A stretch of DNA of 53,142 nucleotides. Origin: an uncultured Clostridium sp. Lineage in GTDB: Bacteria; Bacillota; Clostridia; Lachnospirales; Lachnospiraceae. The notes beneath the pieces were generated by a model. The model was not told the origin of the DNA. It did no database searches and was given only the letters and a program-made list of their open reading frames with translations. Positions 44,466-53,142 of the stretch are shown here, piece after piece. The position numbers and the translations under genes were made by a program. The stretch spans positions 1 through 53,142 of the forward strand of contig CANRZB010000021.1 in NCBI GenBank assembly GCA_947644195.1, written 5' to 3'. Numbering within the stretch: the first letter of the stretch is position 1; every line of letters starts with the position of its first letter.

Positions 44466-44605
44466 ATTGACCTCCATTCCACCATTTTCCATCCATCTGA
44501 TTCAGAGTTAAAAATGGCATTGGACAAACTCAGGCCCCGGACTTCTGTCTCATTCCCCATCGTCTGTCCAATGTGATTAATACCATTGTCCCATCCTGTT
44601 CTCAC
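44462..44605 (-). CDS. Possible small leader peptide coupled to the repeat-protein gene
   Basis: A 47-codon frame starting GTG 44605 ends with a TGA that overlaps the ATG of the 1439-aa protein as ATGA; an earlier GTG at 44632 would give 56 codons. The predicted peptide contains GWDNGINHIGQTMG and SDGWKMVEWRSI. A GGGAGG site lies well upstream of the first GTG option but spacing is poor. The ATGA overlap suggests coupling, yet coding is unproven; it may be chance within a structured leader. Confidence 0.25.
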   Translation of the reverse strand: MRTGWDNGINHIGQTMGNETEVRGLSLSNAIFNSESDGWKMVEWRSI

Positions 44606-44720
44606 AATATGAAGTAAAATGCCGCCTCCCACAACTCCATTTTACATATGTTATTATATATGTGACTTAAGAATCATTTTAACATATAATATTAAAAAAG
44701 CAATATCTATTACGCATAAA
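44466..44720 (-). other. Long structured 5' region of the repeat-protein gene
   Basis: The 310 bases between the repeat protein and the amidase hold the amidase terminator (44721-44755) and, closer to the start codon, an inverted repeat 44518-44529 / 44562-44573 (CATTGGACA...TGTCCAATG, one mismatch over 12) with a 32-base loop. A weak promoter (TTGCTT, 16 bases, TAAAAT) lies near 44670-44705. No known riboswitch consensus was recognised. Confidence 0.35.
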
Positions 44721-44755
44721 AAAACAGAGAAATATTATTACAATTTCTCTGTTTT
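44721..44755 (-). terminator. Terminator of the Amidase_2 gene
   Basis: AAAACAGAGAAAT (44721-44733) pairs perfectly with ATTTCTCTGTTTT (44743-44755); on the minus strand a run of seven Ts follows. A textbook Rho-independent terminator 21 bases after the stop codon. Confidence 0.9.
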
Positions 44756-44775
44756 GCACAAATCCCATCAAGCTG

Positions 44776-45468
44776 TTACTTAATCTTATATTTTTTCATC
44801 TCTTTCACAATCTCCGTCTGCATCGCAGCCCATTTCTTTGGATGTTTGACATAATACCTTGGGCACATCTTACCAGTCACGTCATAATGCCGGATAATAT
44901 CCTTTTTTTGTAGTGCATATTTCCCACATAGCCAGGCAGCCAAACGAACCACAGATGCTCTGGTTTCTTGCGTAAACTTTCCGCTTTTTTCCAGATGACA
45001 ACACTCGATCGAAATCGTATCCTGGTTGCGGTCATTGGAGGCATAGGCAATTTCATCCAGTGGGATACATTGGATAATCTTACCATCCAATCCAACCACG
45101 AAATGACTGCTAACTTTATTGCGCACGGATTCCTCCAGATCCTTGCGATTTTCGAAGTAATTACGGTTCGCCATAGCATCCGTACCAGGATTCGCAGTAT
45201 AGTGAATAACGATACCATGAACCTGTTTCAGAGCAATTCCCGGCCGGGAATTTGGATTCACTGTCAATAACTTCTCCTGCATCTCCGGCTTCGGCACCGC
45301 ATAATTCGCTGGCTTTACCGTTGGCACAGGCGGATTGGCAGATCTCATAATCTTCTGATAAACAGTCAATCCACCCGTGAAAGTCAAAATAGCAATTAAT
45401 GTTATTGCACTGACAATAATAACACGATTTTTAAACTCCTCTTTCTGTTTTTTAGTCCACTTTTTCAT
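44776..45468 (-). CDS. Membrane-anchored N-acetylmuramoyl-L-alanine amidase (Amidase_2)
   Basis: The 230-aa product has one N-terminal membrane helix (VIIVSAITLIAILTFTGGL, about 15-35), a short linker and an Amidase_2/PGRP-type domain. Zinc ligand candidates are the histidine in GIVIHYTANPG, the histidine in IIRHYDVTGK and the cysteine in MCPRYY; SSHFVVGLDGKIIQCIP is the family core. It should cleave peptidoglycan outside the membrane. The start is uncertain: ATG 45468 (MKKWTKKQ) and ATG 45480 both lack a strong ribosome site. The 112-base gap to guaB has no obvious promoter. Confidence 0.88.
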   Translation of the reverse strand: MKKWTKKQKEEFKNRVIIVSAITLIAILTFTGGLTVYQKIMRSANPPVPTVKPANYAVPKPEMQEKLLTVNPNSRPGIALKQVHGIVIHYTANPGTDAMANRNYFENRKDLEESVRNKVSSHFVVGLDGKIIQCIPLDEIAYASNDRNQDTISIECCHLEKSGKFTQETRASVVRLAAWLCGKYALQKKDIIRHYDVTGKMCPRYYVKHPKKWAAMQTEIVKEMKKYKIK

Positions 45469-45592
45469 ATGTAAACTCATTTCTAAGCGGTATCGACTAC
45501 AAAAATCGAAACATATCCGCCGCAAAGAGCAGATATTGCATCTACACTTCCTTGCTTCGCTTCTTACGATTGGACGACCATCCTACACCGTC

Positions 45593-47086
<1,494 letters not shown>

Positions 47087-47105
47087 TTATCTAAATATTT
47101 TGACA

Positions 47106-47135
47106 AGTATACACCATTCCTCAAATCATTGTCAA
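47106..47135 (-). promoter_or_regulatory. guaB promoter with inverted repeats
   Basis: Minus-strand TTGACA (47130-47135) and TATACT (47106-47111), 18 bases apart; the words TTGACAA and TTGTCAA flank it as an inverted pair. Further upstream TTGCACAT and ATGTGCAA (47167-47174, 47195-47202) form another inverted repeat around a second possible promoter (TTGCAC, 18 bases, TATAAT). Confidence 0.7.
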
Positions 47136-47252
47136 CCTGTATTTTCTTCTTGCGTTTCCACGTTTTTTGCACATTATAAAACTTATACTCTTCCATGTGC
47201 AATAACCCTTTGTGAAAAACCCTGCCTTGCAGTAACATATCTGTAACGTGCC

Positions 47253-47756
47253 CTAATACTCCTTAATTTTGCTGTGCGCTTTCATCTTCATATTAGAGAG
47301 CATCTTCTCATCTGGCGTAAATTTTATTTTGGAGGAAACACCGTTCTCTCCCCGGTACACGATGACATAATGTTTGTGCTCCTCATATCCGGAAGAATAA
47401 TCTTCACATTTTAAATTCTGGTAGGAATCCAGCTCATGGGATCCCTCCGGCGCAACGACATCGGTGGATTCCAGGTCTGCCTTTGCCAAATTTTTCCGTT
47501 TGGATCCGGCATAGATACAATCAAAATCAATCTGTCCATCAACGAAAACATATTCATAGGCAATCTGGTTTGTTGGCAAAAATACAATAATTAACGCATC
47601 AATGACAATCACTAAAAACAATCCAATCGCGCTGTGTAAAATCAGTACATCCACCAATAATAATACAATGCATAGCAAAATCAATAACATGCGCTTCTGT
47701 TTCCGTTTCGGAGATGGTTTTGCTTCTAAATAAGTTTCGGAATATAATGGTTCCAT
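47253..47756 (-). CDS. Small membrane protein, DUF6106-like (167 aa)
   Basis: Two close hydrophobic segments span residues 24-60 (MLLILLCIVLLLVDVLILHS and GLFLVIVIDALIIVFL), preceded by a basic stretch (PSPKRKQKR) and followed by a soluble domain of about 105 residues (YEYVFVDGQIDFDCIYAGSKRK, HYVIVYRGENGVSSKIKFTPD). The layout resembles proteins annotated DUF6106 in Lachnospiraceae; I am not certain of the assignment. Function unknown. It lies between the CpaF-like ATPase and guaB on the same strand. Confidence 0.75.
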   Translation of the reverse strand: MEPLYSETYLEAKPSPKRKQKRMLLILLCIVLLLVDVLILHSAIGLFLVIVIDALIIVFLPTNQIAYEYVFVDGQIDFDCIYAGSKRKNLAKADLESTDVVAPEGSHELDSYQNLKCEDYSSGYEEHKHYVIVYRGENGVSSKIKFTPDEKMLSNMKMKAHSKIKEY

Positions 47757-47795
47757 GAATTCGGTCCTCCATTCGTGGTCAATCTTTTTCTTTCA

Positions 47796-47846
47796 TGACA
47801 ATCCACAGTCTGCCCCGCATTAGGACAGACTGTGGATTGTCTTTTT
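47796..47846 (+). terminator. Plus-strand terminator with no plus-strand gene
   Basis: GACAATCCACAGTCTG (47796-47811) pairs perfectly with CAGACTGTGGATTGTC (47825-47840), and six Ts follow on the plus strand. On the minus strand, the direction of both neighbours, the stem is followed by ATGAAAG and lacks a T-tract. As read, it would terminate transcription coming from the DUF6106 side, antisense to that gene. Confidence 0.65.
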
Positions 47847-47856
47847 TCTTAATAAA

Positions 47857-49833
47857 CTAAAATAACATTTCATTTTCACTGAGAATAGCACTCTTTCCAC
47901 CGCCGGCACCGGAAGCGGCTGCAGGTTTTGTAGCAATGGTTGATGCCGCTGCCACCTGCTGCTCTGTTTGAGAGGCTGCCTTCTTCTCCTTTTCCAACTT
48001 AACATACGTCGATTCTATGTTTTTCTTTCTTTTATAAATCGTGTGATACGTCAAATCTTTTTTCGCATCACTCCATCCCGTCACTTCCGCAATTTCATAA
48101 ACTTTGAAGTCTTTCATAAATACGATAATATCCAGTTCTTCCAACATTTTCAGACAGTCCTCTTTGGAATAGTCTGCCTCGTATTTAATGTAATCGGCAA
48201 GCTTATACATCGCCTTGGATGGATTGGATCCATGACAGCTTGCCCAGCATTTATGTCCGGTAATCATTGCATTCATCGCATAGAGAGCCTCTCCACCCTT
48301 AATCTCACCGATGATAAAGTAGTCCAGATCGGCCAGCAGGCCGTTGATTGCCAAATCCTTCAAATCGAAATTCAAATCATCCCGCCCTCTTGCTGTCACC
48401 GTCTTCTGGAACATGATATCGGGATGGGTATCCGTATGTAATTCCTCATTTTCCTGAATTACTAATGCTGACTTATCATAAGGAATATATTCCAACAGCG
48501 TATTCATCAACGAAGTCTTGCCGGATCCACCTTTCCCGGTAAAGAGAATACCGCTAGAATTTTTTGCCTTATCAATCAGATAAACCGCTGTATTCTGATC
48601 CAACATCTGATAGCGCATCAAATCTTTCATCGTATATTTTTTCCTTGGCACCTTACGAATAATCAGATACGGATATTTCGTAGAATTCACATAGGGCATC
48701 GAGATATCAAAACGCAGGATAAACCGCTGATTTCCTTCGGTATCGGTAAAATTCTGTACCGCATTATAATTTTCCAGCGTAGTGCGGTTTCGAATCGCAA
48801 TTCCTTCCAGGAAACGAAGATAATCGGTCTCATCGCGGAACGTCAGATTGGAGGTCATACGTTTTCCGTTACGTTTGACACGAATATGGTTCGGGGACAT
48901 GACACGGATATCGGAAATACTGTCATCATTGATCAGATCATCCAGGACATAATAACCAAAAAACGCCTTATTTACGAGCTGCAATAGTGCCGGAAGTTCT
49001 TCCGGTGCCACCCTGACTTTATTTCCCCTCGTCAAAAAGAGCTGCACATGTTCAAAGAAATCCCTGGTACTCATTTTCCCGGTTCTGGCGGCATTCACCA
49101 TCTCCGTCTCCACCGAATTATAATAATCCATAACAATATTTAGAATTTGCTGCTGACGCTCTGACTGCCCCTGCCGCTGCATTTTACTTCGAAGGTCATA
49201 CACCAGTTCATGAGCGTCGTCATTTTCCCTTGGCTGAGGTACATAGGCAAAGGAAGAAAGCTGACCTTCATACGAAAATTCTTCATCCGCCGTTTTTGTT
49301 TCTGGAAAACGCTGCAGATACTTGGACACAAAATATTCCATATCAGAATCTGTGGTAACTAAAAAATGAATGTGAGAATTATTTTCACTCTTGTGATGAT
49401 AACAAGCAGATAGCAGATCTTCCCCAAAATTAGATACGAAATATTCTAACTGATCTTGCTGCCACTGAATCGTCTGACGGGAATCCTGATCTCCAATCAC
49501 ATCGGGATCCACATCATACAGAAATCCTGCCGCTGATACCAGGCAGTCATACAGAGGCTTGCTCTTCGTCAATCCAAGCTTTCTATTATGTTCCAGTAAC
49601 AATGTCTTATAATCTTTCCCCATCGCCGGTTGATACAATTCTTTGTCCTGTTCTACCTTCCCCCAGTTCGTGCTCAGAAAATACTCCGGCAATACGCCGT
49701 CCAATGCCTGATCTAGTTTTTGTTCCGCATTGACACGTTTGTTCAATTCAGACATCAAATCCAATTCTTCATAATTGTTATCCAATGATACTAATTCATA
49801 TTTGATCATATGTTCTTTTCTTGTCCTTTCCAT
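47857..49833 (-). CDS. CpaF/TadA-like secretion ATPase with unusual N-terminus
   Basis: The C-terminal 370 residues are a type II/IV secretion ATPase: Walker A GKGGSGKTS at 433-441, the Asp-box region VIQENEELH near 458, Walker B-like GEIKGGEA at 509-516 and the His-box GHKCWASCHG at 526-535. The N-terminal 220 residues are not the usual CpaF extension and include LLSACYHHKSENNSHIHFLVT at about 140-160, with a His-x-His pair (H154, H156). No tadB/tadC, pilin or prepilin peptidase genes flank it. The tail is Ala/Gly-rich. ATG 49833 and ATG 49809 are both possible. A 174-base gap to groEL holds that gene's terminator. Confidence 0.85.
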   Translation of the reverse strand: MERTRKEHMIKYELVSLDNNYEELDLMSELNKRVNAEQKLDQALDGVLPEYFLSTNWGKVEQDKELYQPAMGKDYKTLLLEHNRKLGLTKSKPLYDCLVSAAGFLYDVDPDVIGDQDSRQTIQWQQDQLEYFVSNFGEDLLSACYHHKSENNSHIHFLVTTDSDMEYFVSKYLQRFPETKTADEEFSYEGQLSSFAYVPQPRENDDAHELVYDLRSKMQRQGQSERQQQILNIVMDYYNSVETEMVNAARTGKMSTRDFFEHVQLFLTRGNKVRVAPEELPALLQLVNKAFFGYYVLDDLINDDSISDIRVMSPNHIRVKRNGKRMTSNLTFRDETDYLRFLEGIAIRNRTTLENYNAVQNFTDTEGNQRFILRFDISMPYVNSTKYPYLIIRKVPRKKYTMKDLMRYQMLDQNTAVYLIDKAKNSSGILFTGKGGSGKTSLMNTLLEYIPYDKSALVIQENEELHTDTHPDIMFQKTVTARGRDDLNFDLKDLAINGLLADLDYFIIGEIKGGEALYAMNAMITGHKCWASCHGSNPSKAMYKLADYIKYEADYSKEDCLKMLEELDIIVFMKDFKVYEIAEVTGWSDAKKDLTYHTIYKRKKNIESTYVKLEKEKKAASQTEQQVAAASTIATKPAAASGAGGGKSAILSENEMLF

Positions 49834-49916
49834 AAATCTCAGGTTGCCCGTATCTAAAACAATTACTGTTATTTTATCACAAAACCCCGGATATTAAAAG
49901 GCAAAAAGAACGAGAA

Positions 49917-49946
49917 AAAGAGAGCGCCCAGGCGGGAACTCTCTTT
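49917..49946 (-). terminator. groESL operon terminator
   Basis: AAAGAGAG (49917-49924) pairs with CTCTCTTT (49939-49946), with extra GC pairing inside (GCGCC/GGCGG-like). On the minus strand TTTTCTCGTTCTTTTT follows. Confidence 0.8.
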
Positions 49947-50007
49947 CTATTCTCTAAGATTTCAGGGAAAACACATCCCTAACAGTACACTGGGATTGAT
50001 CCGTCTA

Positions 50008-51672
<1,665 letters not shown>

Positions 51673-51698
51673 CTAATTCATTCCCCACATCGGGTCTT

Positions 51699-52045
<347 letters not shown>

Positions 52046-52049
52046 CCAT

Positions 52050-52078
52050 AATATATTTCATTTTATCTATTATTGCAA
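52050..52078 (-). promoter_or_regulatory. groESL promoter
   Basis: Minus-strand TTGCAA (52073-52078) and TATATT (52050-52055) with a 17-base spacer, ending just before CIRCE. The rest of the divergent region (52079-52307) contains a small GGTGC/GCACC stem at 52240-52255; no clear promoter for the plus-strand gene was recognised. Confidence 0.75.
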
Positions 52079-52307
52079 TACAGGTCATCAATCCAATTTC
52101 CGTGTAAATCAATCTATTTCTAACTTATTCTTCTATTTTCTTAACTATTCTCATTATTTGCAATTTCTTCCAACCAGATCACTCCATCATACGTTATACT
52201 ATTCATAGAAATAGCGCAGCCCTGTAAGAACGGATACCAGGTGCCTGTCTGCACCATGTTTCCTACTCGGAATGTCTGCAACCACGAACCCAAAGGAGGA
52301 ACTACGG

Positions 52308-53027
52308 ATGAAAGAACAACTATTTACCATTCCGGTCAATGATGCATTTCGCACGGACTGCGAATGTCCGGTCTGTAAACTCTATACTGACCTGGAAAAG
52401 GAATCCATCGACTTTGTGATGGGACCAAGCTATATGGAAGATGATGTCCGCATGGAAACCAATGAAACCGGATTCTGCAGTCACCATATCCGTCAGATGT
52501 ATGACTATCAAAACCGCCTCGGACTGGCATTGATGCTGCATACCCACATGAAACGAACCAACGAACGGATTGAAAATCTAAGCCAGAAACCTGTGGGAAG
52601 CTCAAAAGGACTTTTTTCCAAAAAGGAAAGCGATGAACTGGAAGAATATCTGGATCAACTGGAACATTCCTGCTATATCTGCAACCGGATGGAACGCATC
52701 TTTGACCGCTATCTAGAAACCATTTTATACTGCTATGAAAAAGATAACGAATTCCGCCAGATCTTTCGAGAGGGCAAAGGCTTCTGTACAGCCCACTATG
52801 CAGACCTGCGAAGATCCGCACGCCGGAAATGGTCCGGGTCCAAACTGGATTCCTTTCTTCAGGATCTCAATCAGGCATATCTGGAAAATATGAAGCGGGT
52901 CACCGATGATCTGGAATGGTTTACCGACAAGTTTGATTACCGCAATGCCGATGCACCGTGGAAAAATTCACGGGATGCCCTGCCACGCAGTATCATCAAA
53001 ACGAACCACACGATTCTATCTGAATAA
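52308..53027 (+). CDS. Cysteine-motif protein, DUF6062-like (239 aa)
   Basis: The protein has two copies of a CxxC ... GFCxxH arrangement: CPVC near residues 18-21 with GFCSHH near 58-63, and CYICNR near 124-129 with GFCTAH near 163-168. This spacing suggests two CCCH metal sites in a helical protein with internal duplication. The layout resembles proteins annotated DUF6062; function is unknown. ATG 52308 follows AAAGGAGG by eight bases. It is divergent from groESL and followed directly by its own terminator, so it is a single-gene unit. Confidence 0.82.
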   Translation: MKEQLFTIPVNDAFRTDCECPVCKLYTDLEKESIDFVMGPSYMEDDVRMETNETGFCSHHIRQMYDYQNRLGLALMLHTHMKRTNERIENLSQKPVGSSKGLFSKKESDELEEYLDQLEHSCYICNRMERIFDRYLETILYCYEKDNEFRQIFREGKGFCTAHYADLRRSARRKWSGSKLDSFLQDLNQAYLENMKRVTDDLEWFTDKFDYRNADAPWKNSRDALPRSIIKTNHTILSE

Positions 53028-53035
53028 AGAATGGA

Positions 53036-53075
53036 AAAACAGCAGCTCAGACATTTCGTCCCGTGCTGCTGTTTT
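53036..53075 (+). terminator. Terminator of the DUF6062-like gene
   Basis: AAAACAGCAGC (53036-53046) pairs perfectly with GCTGCTGTTTT (53065-53075), followed by CTTT. It lies eight bases after the stop codon. The remaining bases to 53142 show no gene start. Confidence 0.85.
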
Positions 53076-53142
53076 CTTTGGCATACTATAAAGAATCTTT
53101 CAGGGATCCCCGGAGAAACCGGCTTCTAATGATCTCCTGCAC

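Noticed and set aside
45481-45592. Short frame with AAGGAAG site (14 codons) between amidase and guaB
   Set aside because: Too short and without any recognisable feature; likely chance.
47167-47202. Inverted repeat upstream of guaB as a purine riboswitch or terminator
   Set aside because: The guanine-riboswitch core (TATA...CTAC...GACTATG-type) is absent and no T-tract follows on the relevant strand.

Overview
The window looks like a chromosomal segment of a spore-forming, low-to-mid GC Clostridia bacterium, most likely a Lachnospiraceae-type gut anaerobe. The grounds are inference from content: sporulation genes (gpr, spoIIP, a CwlC-like amidase without signal peptide), a perfect CIRCE operator before groES-groEL, Firmicutes gene orders (rpsT / gpr-spoIIP-lepA-hemW; rimP-nusA-ylxR-ylxQ-infB-rbfA-nrnA-truB-ribF; alr-mazF), strong AGGAGG ribosome sites, and an InlB-type B-repeat surface protein. 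Genus or species cannot be fixed from the sequence alone. No tRNA, rRNA, complete insertion sequence or CRISPR array was seen.

Layout. (1) 1-3660: a visibly AT-richer accessory segment abutting the 3' end of rlmH. It holds a truncated leader-peptide-like ORF, two unrecognised proteins with their own promoters, and a two-gene cassette of a DUF3990 (ADP-ribosyltransferase-like) protein with a translationally coupled partner. (2) 3664-10339: rlmH, mazF, alr, nnr, acpS, a coiled-coil protein and a lipoprotein, all on the minus strand. (3) 10467-19185: a nine-gene minus-strand operon with its own promoter, encoding a polyprenyl-type GT2, a GNAT, an SDR, a split transketolase (N and C subunits), an acyl carrier protein, an acyl-adenylating ligase, LuxE and LuxC. 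It reads as a carrier-protein pathway that activates an acid, reduces it to an aldehyde and extends it with a two-carbon ketol; I consider it the best candidate here for an undescribed system. (4) 19200-22149: a decayed chemoreceptor remnant, a GNAT and a MocR-type regulator. (5) 22081-30681: the translation/transcription operon rimP to ribF with a promoter and a leader terminator. (6) 30710-39513: amidase, prfC (plus strand), purE, hemW, lepA, spoIIP, gpr. (7) 39632-45480: rpsT, a 1439-residue secreted repeat protein, and a membrane-anchored amidase. (8) 45593-53075: guaB, a small membrane protein, a CpaF-like ATPase with an odd N-terminus, groEL-groES under HrcA/CIRCE control, and a cysteine-motif protein of DUF6062 type.

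Most of the window is core housekeeping (protein synthesis, cell wall, purines, chaperones, sporulation). The unusual material is in regions 1, 3 and 4, plus several regulatory structures: a 34-nt translation-initiation leader shared by three unrelated genes, a terminator between the rimP promoter and rimP, and a plus-strand terminator with no plus-strand gene before it. All coordinates, motifs and repeats were read by eye; family names are from recognition, not from searches.
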